A stretch of DNA of 27,293 bases, taken from Opitutia bacterium. Its GTDB lineage: Bacteria; Verrucomicrobiota; Verrucomicrobiia; Opitutales; UBA953. Position 1 is the first letter of the stretch, and every line of letters begins with the position of its first letter. The notes under the pieces were generated by a model that was given only the letters and a program-made list of their open reading frames with translations, had not been told where the DNA came from and did no database searches. This document shows positions 20,077 through 26,711 of this stretch, one piece after another. The position numbers and the translations under genes are program-made. The DNA is taken from contig CANCLQ010000019.1 of the NCBI GenBank assembly GCA_947378845.1, forward strand, positions 1 to 27,293. Direction: 5' to 3'.

Positions 20077-22182
20077 TTACGAGGCCAAACCGTCCCGCAC
20101 CAACACCGCCTCGGGATCCAAGTCCCGCCCCATAAAGTCATGGAAGAGTTTCTCGGCTGGCTCGGCGTTACCCTTCGAGAAAACCCTGTCCCGAAGTTCA
20201 CGACCAACCTTGGGATTCAGAATGCCCTCTTTGAGAAAACGGGTGAAGGCATCGGCCTCCAAAGCTTCGGCCCATTTATAAGAATAATATCCTGCGGCGT
20301 ACCCAGTAGCATCGCCAAAGAGGTGCGTGAACCTCCGAGCCATCGCCGGCAACCTTCGTGAGGTGCGCGGCTGCCACGACCCCATGTCATCGTTCCAATG
20401 CGAGTCGAGGTCGGCGCCCTTCAACTCATTAGCACGCAAATGTAAATCGAGGTCCAACTTCGAGAAACAGAGCTGTCGCATACATGCAGTCGCCGCCCGG
20501 AAATTCGCGGCCGCGTCGAGTTTATGCAACAACTCTGCAGGCAAGACTTCGCCCGTTTGATAGTGACGCGCAAACAGAGCCAAAGACTCTTCTTCCCAAC
20601 ACCAGTTTTCTAAAATCTGCGAAGGCAGTTCGACGAAATCCCATGCCACTCGTACGCCGGATAACGACTCGACTTCGACTTCAGATAAAAGGTGGTGCAA
20701 TAAATGACCGAATTCATGGAACACGGTCGTGACTTCATCATGCGTTAACAATGCCTGCTGATCATTTACAGGAGGTGTGAAATTTCCGCACATCAAACCA
20801 AGGTGCGGGGCAAAACTCCCATCAGGACGAGGCCCGCCCGTGCGGAAGAAATTCATCCAGGCACCTCCACGCTTCGATTCCCGCGGGAACCAATCCGTGT
20901 AGAATGAGCCCAAATGACGGGCTCCATCGTACACCTCATAAAAGCGAACCTGCGGATGCCAGACCGAAATCGGAGCGGCCTCCACTCGTGGTTCCGCTGC
21001 CCGCTGTTCGACTTTTTTACCTGCTTCATCCATCGTGAACGTATCGCGCGCCTTAACCTGAATACCAAAAAGATTACCAAAAAGTTTAAACATCCCAGCA
21101 ATCACGCCATCGACCGGGAACCATGGACGTAAGGCTTCATCATCAAACCCGTGCATCTCACGTCGCATTTTTTCTGAATAAAAACCAAACTCCCATGGGT
21201 GCAAAACGCGTACCGAATCTTTTTCGCATTTCGCGCGATAGGCTTCGAGCTCTTCTACTTCGACCAAGAACTTTGGACGAATCCGCTTCGCCATATCTTC
21301 AATGAAACGCAGTGCATTCGCGCCAGAACGAGCCATTCGACGCGCTGTGGTGAAATCTGCAAAATGCTTTTTTCCAAGTAACTTAGCCTTCTCATCGCGT
21401 AGCTCCAAAATCTCGGCAATCAATGTCGTGTTATTCCACTGTCCTTTCAGCCCAACCTGCGTCAAAGCCTCCCAACATTGCTGACGCAAGGTCGCGTCTT
21501 CAGCGTACTGTAGAACAGGAAATATTGAAGGTTGCTGTAACGTGATGCGCCAAGCTTCCGGCTGCTTCTTTGCCGTGGCTGATTGTTTGGCGGCCGCCAA
21601 AGCACTCTCAGGCAAACCAGCTAGGCGCTTTTCATCGGTAATAAAAAGCTCCCAATCGTTGGTAGAATCTAAAACATTCTCCGAATACTTCTGAGTCTTT
21701 TCAGCAAGAAGTGCATTCAGTTCTGCGAGTCGCTTCTTCTGTGCTTCAGGTAAATCCGCGCCATTTTCTTCAAAATCAAGAAGTGTCTCCGCCAGGAAAC
21801 GTTTACGTACACCCGTAAGTGCTTTGGCTTCATCCGTGGCTGCAAAAGCTTTAAAGATTTTCCAAATTCCTGGATCAAGCGTCAGCGCCGTATAAAAGGC
21901 GGTCACTTCTGGCAGCAATGCATTGTAGGATTTACGCAGTTCAGGCGAGTTCATCACCGAATCCAAGTGACTCACCAAGCCCCAAGCCCGAGAGAGATCA
22001 CGCGTCGCATTTTCAAAACCTAACAATACCGAAGCGTAATTTAATTCCGTTGGCTTTAGCGCTTTAAACTTTTCGATATTTTCTTGGGCCGATTTAAGAG
22101 CCGCACGAATGTCAGGCTCGACTGACTCCACTCGCATCTGACTCCAATCAAAAAGAAAATCGTTTTTAAGGAAAGGTTGCAC
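20077..22182 (-). CDS. prlC: M3 family oligopeptidase (oligopeptidase A/PrlC-like)
   Basis: A 701-residue cytosolic zinc metallopeptidase of the thimet-oligopeptidase/OpdA family that degrades short peptides, including cleaved signal peptides. The zinc site HEFGH is at about residues 489-493 (FHEFGHLLHH), with the third ligand Glu expected in the following W-D-F-V-E-L-P-S-Q segment, which is present. C-terminal elements GYAAGYYSYKWAEALEADAF are characteristic of M3 enzymes and hold the substrate-binding tyrosines and glycines. The start is a GTG at 22182 with a GCGGA close upstream. The next in-frame ATG would remove the conserved N-terminal FLFDWSQ...VEPDIRAAL region, so GTG is preferred. 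It is divergent from the BFN gene. Confidence 0.94.
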   Translation of the reverse strand: MQPFLKNDFLFDWSQMRVESVEPDIRAALKSAQENIEKFKALKPTELNYASVLLGFENATRDLSRAWGLVSHLDSVMNSPELRKSYNALLPEVTAFYTALTLDPGIWKIFKAFAATDEAKALTGVRKRFLAETLLDFEENGADLPEAQKKRLAELNALLAEKTQKYSENVLDSTNDWELFITDEKRLAGLPESALAAAKQSATAKKQPEAWRITLQQPSIFPVLQYAEDATLRQQCWEALTQVGLKGQWNNTTLIAEILELRDEKAKLLGKKHFADFTTARRMARSGANALRFIEDMAKRIRPKFLVEVEELEAYRAKCEKDSVRVLHPWEFGFYSEKMRREMHGFDDEALRPWFPVDGVIAGMFKLFGNLFGIQVKARDTFTMDEAGKKVEQRAAEPRVEAAPISVWHPQVRFYEVYDGARHLGSFYTDWFPRESKRGGAWMNFFRTGGPRPDGSFAPHLGLMCGNFTPPVNDQQALLTHDEVTTVFHEFGHLLHHLLSEVEVESLSGVRVAWDFVELPSQILENWCWEEESLALFARHYQTGEVLPAELLHKLDAAANFRAATACMRQLCFSKLDLDLHLRANELKGADLDSHWNDDMGSWQPRTSRRLPAMARRFTHLFGDATGYAAGYYSYKWAEALEADAFTRFLKEGILNPKVGRELRDRVFSKGNAEPAEKLFHDFMGRDLDPEAVLVRDGLAS

Positions 22183-22266
22183 GTCCGCACAGTGCCCGAA
22201 TTAAGCCAAATTTCAAGGGCTCAAGACGAACTTTCTCGCTTATCGCCCACTGTATCACGGTCAGGC

Positions 22267-22290
22267 TTGCGGAATCTGCTGAGTCCGCAA
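22267..22290 (+). promoter_or_regulatory. 7-bp perfect hairpin abutting the BFN ribosome binding site
   Basis: TTGCGGA (22267-22273), a ten-base loop and TCCGCAA (22284-22290). The Shine-Dalgarno AGGTGA begins at the very next base (22291). It could control translation of the BFN/dus pair, act as a protein-binding dyad, or protect the 5' end. The rest of the 120-base divergent region (22183-22302) shows no promoter I can defend. Confidence 0.45.
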
Positions 22291-22302
22291 AGGTGAATGT
22301 CT

Positions 22303-22746
22303 ATGAGTATGGTTGAGGCCATTCCAGTTACCGCCATCGAAGTCATCCCGACCAAGGGAGGGACTGCAGTCTTTTTGGTAACTGCTGCCAAGACCATCGT
22401 CATTCAAGTCGACGCAATGATTGGCGAAGTCCTCCAAGCCGCTCAAAGCGATAAACAACCTGAGCGCCCGCAGTCGCACGATTTAATGCTGCAACTGATT
22501 CTCGGCCTCGATGCTACAGTTGCGCAGGTCGCCATTGTCGAAGTCAAAGACGGCGTCTTCTTTGCACGCGTCATCCTCAAGCAAGATGGCCCAGTCGCAC
22601 GCAAGATTGCAGAAGTTGATGCCCGCCCGAGTGACGCTTTGATTTTAGCAATTAAAGCAAAGCGACCCGTCTACATTCTCCGTGCGGTCATCGAAGCCTG
22701 CGAAGATATGTCGGAAACTTTAGCCCGACTTCGCAAGCAATCGTGA
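22303..22746 (+). CDS. Bifunctional nuclease family protein (BFN/DUF151)
   Basis: A 147-residue protein of the DUF151/BFN-1 family; a few members are reported to have RNase and DNase activity. The core is typical: a beta-rich first half with PIxIG-equivalent AMIGEVL, the HDLMLQLILGLDATVAQVAI stretch, FFARVIL, and the family-defining DARPSDALILAIKAKRPVYI. Two more in-frame ATGs lie close to the start (22297 and 22309); 22303 gives a six-base spacing to AGGTGA and is preferred. The stop overlaps the GTG start of the dihydrouridine synthase gene (GTGA), so the two are translationally coupled. The biological role in bacteria outside a few reports is unclear. Confidence 0.87.
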   Translation: MSMVEAIPVTAIEVIPTKGGTAVFLVTAAKTIVIQVDAMIGEVLQAAQSDKQPERPQSHDLMLQLILGLDATVAQVAIVEVKDGVFFARVILKQDGPVARKIAEVDARPSDALILAIKAKRPVYILRAVIEACEDMSETLARLRKQS

Positions 22747-23801
22747 GCACTGCCCTGCCAGCGCCCATCATCAATGGTACTAGGCCTTCGGTGCTGGCGC
22801 CGATGCAGGACGTAACCACGACCGGCTTTATGCGCGTCATCGGCCGTCGCGGCGCACCTGATTGGTTTGTGACCGAGTATTTTCGAGTGCACGAAACTTC
22901 GACCCTAGAAAAACATATTGCTGATTCCATTCTGAACCACGGTACAGGTCGTCCGGTCTTCGCACAATTAATCGGGGAAGACACACCGCACATCGTACGA
23001 ACCATTCAATTGCTCAAAGCTCTGCCCGTTGCCGGAATCGATTTAAACATGGGCTGTCCTGCACCCAAAGTTTACCGCAAGAATGTCGGTGGAGGTTTAC
23101 TGCGCGACCCTGCAAAGATTGATGAAATCCTGCACGCAATGCGTCAAGAAATTGAAGGACTCTTCACTGTTAAGATGCGCATCGGCTTTGATGGCATGGA
23201 AAACTTTGATCGTATCTTGGAATTAATTGTTAAGCACAAAGTGGACCTTCTCACCGTGCACGGTCGTACTGTGAAAGGGCTTTACTGGTCGGAAGTGGAT
23301 TACAACGCCATTACCCACGCGGTGAAATCTGTCTCCTGTCCCGTCATCGCTAATGGCGATGTGGTTTCAGCGACTAAGGCGACTGACTTAATTACAAAAA
23401 CCGGAGCGTGGGGCATGATGATGGGTCGCCACGCTATTCGTAATCCCTGGATCTTCCGTCAATGGCGCGAAGCTCAGCAAGGCTTGCCGAGATTCCAACC
23501 CAACTTGAGTGATGTTCGTATCTACATTCAAGAACTGGCCGACGAGTGTTGCGATGCTGCAAAGGCCACTGAAAAACAAGCGGGTCGCTTAAAGAAGTTT
23601 TTGAACTTTATCGGGCTCGCTATCGATGCGGACGGAAAATTTCTCCATGACATGCGTCGCACTGAAACGCTCTCCGACCTTTTAAAATGCTGCGATGCAC
23701 ACCTTCTCGGAAGTCGTACAAACAAAGCTTACCCCGAAGAACCGTACCGCGGACTCATTGCCCGCCCCACTCGCGAAACGCAACAAACCTGCGAACTATA
23801 A
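22743..23801 (+). CDS. tRNA-dihydrouridine synthase (Dus family)
   Basis: A 352-residue FMN-dependent enzyme that reduces specific uridines in tRNA to dihydrouridine. It is a TIM barrel with LAPMQDVT near residue 18 (FMN site), QLIGED near 75, DLNMGCPAPKVYRKNVGGGL (100-119) with the conserved active-site cysteine Cys105, and VKMRIG. VHGRT follows, then VIANGDV and GMMMGRHAIRNPWIF (phosphate-binding). The helical C-terminal RNA-recognition domain follows. The GCPAPKV-x-K-x-x-G-G-G-L-L form is closer to DusB/DusC-type enzymes than DusA, but the subtype is not assigned. It starts with GTG, overlapping the BFN stop by four bases. Confidence 0.93.
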   Translation: MSTALPAPIINGTRPSVLAPMQDVTTTGFMRVIGRRGAPDWFVTEYFRVHETSTLEKHIADSILNHGTGRPVFAQLIGEDTPHIVRTIQLLKALPVAGIDLNMGCPAPKVYRKNVGGGLLRDPAKIDEILHAMRQEIEGLFTVKMRIGFDGMENFDRILELIVKHKVDLLTVHGRTVKGLYWSEVDYNAITHAVKSVSCPVIANGDVVSATKATDLITKTGAWGMMMGRHAIRNPWIFRQWREAQQGLPRFQPNLSDVRIYIQELADECCDAAKATEKQAGRLKKFLNFIGLAIDADGKFLHDMRRTETLSDLLKCCDAHLLGSRTNKAYPEEPYRGLIARPTRETQQTCEL

Positions 23802-23818
23802 GCATTCAGTCGCCTCAC

Positions 23819-23845
23819 TTGACTCCGTCCCTACTCTGATAAAAT
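23819..23845 (+). promoter_or_regulatory. Weak promoter candidate for the IscA-type gene
   Basis: TTGACT (23819-23824), a 15-base spacer, then TAAAAT (23840-23845). The ATG is at 23853, seven bases after the -10, with no Shine-Dalgarno. The spacer is short, so this is a tentative call; if real, the message would be leaderless. Confidence 0.3.
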
Positions 23846-23852
23846 TGATACC

Positions 23853-24170
23853 ATGATTCACCTCACCGAAGCCGCTGCTGTCCAAGTTAAATCCTTGCAC
23901 GCTCAGCAAGCCAATCCGGCCTCCACCCTGCGCGTCCTTGTAGAGACCGGTGGTTGCTCTGGTTTTGAATACGGCATGTCGTTTGACGTTCGTAAAGACG
24001 GTGACTTCGAATTCGAGAGCCAAGGTATCAAGATTCTCATCGACCCCACCAGCCACGCCTACCTCGACGGATCGACCGTGCATTTTGATGACGGCCTTCA
24101 CGGCAAAGGGTTTGAAGTTCGCAACCCGAACGCCGCCAGCACTTGCGGCTGCGGTAAGTCTTTTAATTAA
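23853..24170 (+). CDS. HesB/IscA/ErpA-type iron-sulfur cluster assembly protein
   Basis: A 105-residue A-type carrier that passes Fe-S clusters from the scaffold to apoproteins. All three ligand cysteines are present: Cys35 in ETGGCSGFEYGMSF, and Cys98 and Cys100 in STCGCGKSF at the C-terminus. The VHFDD motif between them is replaced only slightly relative to the family D-Y-x-x-x-L-x-G-x-G-F (here HFDDGLHGKGFEVRNPNA). The length is typical. Whether it is IscA, SufA or ErpA cannot be told from sequence, and no isc or suf genes are nearby. Its TAA stop shares one base with the ATG of msrB (TAATG). Possible clients in the window include the U32 protein. Confidence 0.92.
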   Translation: MIHLTEAAAVQVKSLHAQQANPASTLRVLVETGGCSGFEYGMSFDVRKDGDFEFESQGIKILIDPTSHAYLDGSTVHFDDGLHGKGFEVRNPNAASTCGCGKSFN

Positions 24171-24718
24171 TGTTATTAAGTCAGCGAATCGTCTGGGCCA
24201 TCCTCGCCCTCGCTCCGCTTACACCTTTTTCTGCCGAACCTATGCCCGCATCATCTAAAGTTTTAGTCACCCTTGAAACGACGCCAGGTCAGGTTGGGCC
24301 AGCGCAGTCGGTTGATAAAATTATTAAGCCTGATGCAGCCTGGGCCAAGCAACTCACGCCCGCTCAATACCAAATTGCACGCGGCAAAGGCACCGAACGC
24401 CCCTTCTGCGGTACGCTCCTCGATAACAAAAAGAGTGGCGTCTATTACTGCGTTTGTTGCGACCTCCCACTTTTTTCATCAGCTACCAAATTTAATTCCG
24501 GCACTGGCTGGCCGAGCTTCTTTCAACCCATCTCACCCCAGAATGTCGCGACCCTCGAGGACAACAGTCACGGATGGATTCGTAATGAAATCCTTTGTGC
24601 GCGTTGCGATGCGCACCTCGGACACGTCTTTGAAGACGGACCCAAGCCCACAGGTTTGCGCTACTGCCTCAATTCGGAGTCGCTTACTTTTCGCGAAGTT
24701 TCGTCCGAAAAGAAATAA
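24170..24718 (+). CDS. msrB: Peptide-methionine (R)-S-oxide reductase MsrB, exported form
   Basis: A 182-residue MsrB, which reduces methionine-R-sulfoxide in proteins. The zinc-binding pairs are CVCC (about 93-96) and CARC, and the substrate and active-site motifs FNSGTGWPSF and HLGHVFEDG are intact. The catalytic cysteine sits in RYCLNSESL. The first ~22 residues form a signal-like peptide: short polar start, hydrophobic core IVWAILALAPL, then PFSA-EP as a plausible signal peptidase I site. No lipobox cysteine is seen. Export would make it a periplasmic repair enzyme, which then needs a periplasmic electron donor. A later in-frame ATG (24242) would give a cytosolic form of about 158 residues; the TAATG junction favours the long form. 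Confidence 0.92.
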   Translation: MLLSQRIVWAILALAPLTPFSAEPMPASSKVLVTLETTPGQVGPAQSVDKIIKPDAAWAKQLTPAQYQIARGKGTERPFCGTLLDNKKSGVYYCVCCDLPLFSSATKFNSGTGWPSFFQPISPQNVATLEDNSHGWIRNEILCARCDAHLGHVFEDGPKPTGLRYCLNSESLTFREVSSEKK

Positions 24719-25879
24719 TTAGCGCTTCGACTTTTTCTTAGCACGCACCGTCTTCTTTGCCTTCTTAGGTGCAGACTTCTTAACGACGCGCTTCTTGGCT
24801 GCAGGCTTCTTCTTAGCAACTTTGCGCTGAACTTTCTTTTTAGCAACTGGAGCAGCTGCGAGCACAGGCGGCTTTGGACGATCTGCCGGCGAACCTTTCA
24901 CCGCTTTCCAAAGCTTTGCCAAGAATTCCTCCACACCTTCCCGTGTGTAACAGGAGATGGGAATGACCATATCTTTCACTTTTTGCTTAAAGACTTTTAA
25001 GTTCTCTGCGGCCTTTGGAAGGTCCATCTTGTTGGCCACAATGATGCGAGGCTTCGCGGCTAAAACGGGTGAATATAGACGTAATTCACGCTCTAAAATA
25101 CGGTGATCATCCCAAGGCTTACGATTTTCGCTTCCCGCCATGTCGATAATAAAGACGAGCAGCGTACAGCGTTCAATGTGACGGAGGAATTGGTGACCAA
25201 GGCCACGGTTTTCGTGTGCACCTTCAATCAGACCTGGGATATCGGCCATGAAAATTCGGCCGTGTGTTTCAGGGTATTCAATCACGCCGACATTCACGTG
25301 CAATGTGGTAAAAGGATATGGCGCCATCTTTGGACGGGCCGCGGTGAGCATATTCGTCAGCGAAGATTTTCCTGCGTTCGGGTAACCGACTAAACCAATA
25401 TCAGCGATCGTCTTGAGAACGAAACGATAGGTGCCGGTTTCGCCAGGGTAACCAGGAGTCGTACGACGCGGTGCTTGATTCACCGAACTCTTAAAATTCA
25501 TATTACCGAGACCGCCCTTGCCGCCGGCTAAAAGGATAACACGTTCGCCGTGCTCGGTGAGCTCAGCAAGTAAACGTCCCGTGACATCATCAACAACCTG
25601 AGTGCCAGGAGGCACAGGTAAAATTAAATCTTCACCGTTTGGGCCAGCGCACTGACGGCCCATACCCGGCGTGCCATTGCGGGCGCTGCGGTGAGGCTGC
25701 CAGCGATAGGCCTGTAGATCACCTTCGTTACGGTCACAGAGTAAAACGATGTCTCCACCCTTCCCGCCGTTACCGCCATCGGGTCCGCCCTTCGGAATAA
25801 ATTTTTCACGACGGAAGCTCACGCAGCCGTGACCACCGGCGCCTGATTTCAAGATAACTTTCGCTTCGTCGATAAACAT
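24719..25879 (-). CDS. obgE: Obg family GTPase (ObgE/CgtA) with histone-H1-like lysine-rich C-terminal tail
   Basis: A 386-residue ribosome-associated GTPase for 50S maturation and stress control. The Obg glycine-rich domain (1-158) contains GGPDGGNGGKGGDI and GKGGLGN. The G domain has G1 GYPNAGKS (165-172), G3 DIPG (213-216) and G4 NKMD (283-286), with MAPYPFTTL as the switch I region. The core ends near residue 328. There is no OCT domain. Instead, after a Pro-rich linker, residues 347-386 hold 19 Lys and 4 Arg in 40, mixed with Ala, Val and Pro, like the tail of histone H1. This tail may bind rRNA or DNA. The start ATG 25879 begins at the conserved MFIDEAKV. Its stop is directly adjacent to the msrB stop on the other strand. 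Confidence 0.95.
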   Translation of the reverse strand: MFIDEAKVILKSGAGGHGCVSFRREKFIPKGGPDGGNGGKGGDIVLLCDRNEGDLQAYRWQPHRSARNGTPGMGRQCAGPNGEDLILPVPPGTQVVDDVTGRLLAELTEHGERVILLAGGKGGLGNMNFKSSVNQAPRRTTPGYPGETGTYRFVLKTIADIGLVGYPNAGKSSLTNMLTAARPKMAPYPFTTLHVNVGVIEYPETHGRIFMADIPGLIEGAHENRGLGHQFLRHIERCTLLVFIIDMAGSENRKPWDDHRILERELRLYSPVLAAKPRIIVANKMDLPKAAENLKVFKQKVKDMVIPISCYTREGVEEFLAKLWKAVKGSPADRPKPPVLAAAPVAKKKVQRKVAKKKPAAKKRVVKKSAPKKAKKTVRAKKKSKR

Positions 25880-25900
25880 GAAATCGAAGCATAGTTACAA

Positions 25901-25917
25901 TCGCCCGCCAAGGGCGA
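25901..25917 (-). promoter_or_regulatory. 6-bp GC hairpin in the obgE leader
   Basis: Minus strand: TCGCCC, loop TTGGC, GGGCGA; about 22 bases before the obgE start and 23 after the permease stop. There is no T-run after it, so it is a poor terminator. It resembles the hairpins before typA and the U32 gene. Confidence 0.4.
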
Positions 25918-25939
25918 GGAGGAAAGTGCGTGGCAACGT

Positions 25940-26710
25940 TTAACGCTCTAAACCACGAGATCGACGCAACCAACGCTCTAAGGGCGCAAAGAAAATTATG
26001 TCCGCAATGAGCCCGACCCCTACAACTACAGCCATCACACCCATCACCTGATCCATGCGTAGCAACTCACGACCAGCATGTAATAATGAACCCAGACCAA
26101 AACCTGTGAGAATCACGACAAAGATTTCTGCCGCCATCAAAGAGCGCCAAGCGAAAGCCCAACCTTGTTTCATGCCACTGACGATGCCAGGTAAGGCCGC
26201 TGGGAAAATTACGCGTGACCACAAGTGCCAGCCCTTAGACCCCATCGTCATACCCGCACGTAAATAAAGCGGATGCACAGAGAGCACTGATTCTTGAACA
26301 GCAATCACGACCGCCCAAACAGTGCCCATGACGACAACAAAAAGTACGGCTGACTCCTCTTGACCAAACCAGAGTAATGCCAGGGGCACCCAGCACACCG
26401 ATGGTAAAGTCTGTAAACCCAACGCCAACACGCCTAGTGTGTCACGAATCCAGCGAACACGCGCACAAAGTGCGCCGAGCGGAACACCGAGTGCGGCGCC
26501 AATCGCAAATCCAATCATCAGTCGACGCATGGTTACCCAAGTCGCCGACAACAATTCGCCAGTAGTTAATGATTCGTAGAACCATTTAAATATATGTGAA
26601 GGTGCCGGAACTAAAACTTCATTTACATGGCCGGTGCGAACAAACCATTCCCATGCCGCCAAGAAGACAATGGCTAGAATTGTTGGGATAACTGGACGTG
26701 AGAGTTTCAT
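25940..26710 (-). CDS. ABC transporter permease, SsuC/TauC/NrtB type
   Basis: A 256-residue inner-membrane permease with about six helices, of the BPD transport family used for alkanesulfonates, taurine, nitrate or thiamine precursors. The start is typical of the group: a first helix ending in W-E-W, then LVPAPSHIFKWF. TLPSVCWVPLALLWFG, in the middle, is the family's most conserved stretch. The EAA loop that docks on the ATPase is RAGMTMGSKGWHLWSRVIFP with ALPGI. The substrate cannot be inferred because the binding protein is not in the window. The ATG is one base after the ATPase stop, so the pair is coupled. It ends 60 bases before obgE. Confidence 0.93.
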   Translation of the reverse strand: MKLSRPVIPTILAIVFLAAWEWFVRTGHVNEVLVPAPSHIFKWFYESLTTGELLSATWVTMRRLMIGFAIGAALGVPLGALCARVRWIRDTLGVLALGLQTLPSVCWVPLALLWFGQEESAVLFVVVMGTVWAVVIAVQESVLSVHPLYLRAGMTMGSKGWHLWSRVIFPAALPGIVSGMKQGWAFAWRSLMAAEIFVVILTGFGLGSLLHAGRELLRMDQVMGVMAVVVGVGLIADIIFFAPLERWLRRSRGLER

Positions 26711-26711
26711 C

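Noticed and set aside
24722..24850. A DNA-level tandem repeat in the lysine-rich end of obgE
   Set aside because: The AAG/AAA-rich codons give a repetitive look, but there is no fixed repeat unit; the pattern is explained by amino-acid composition.
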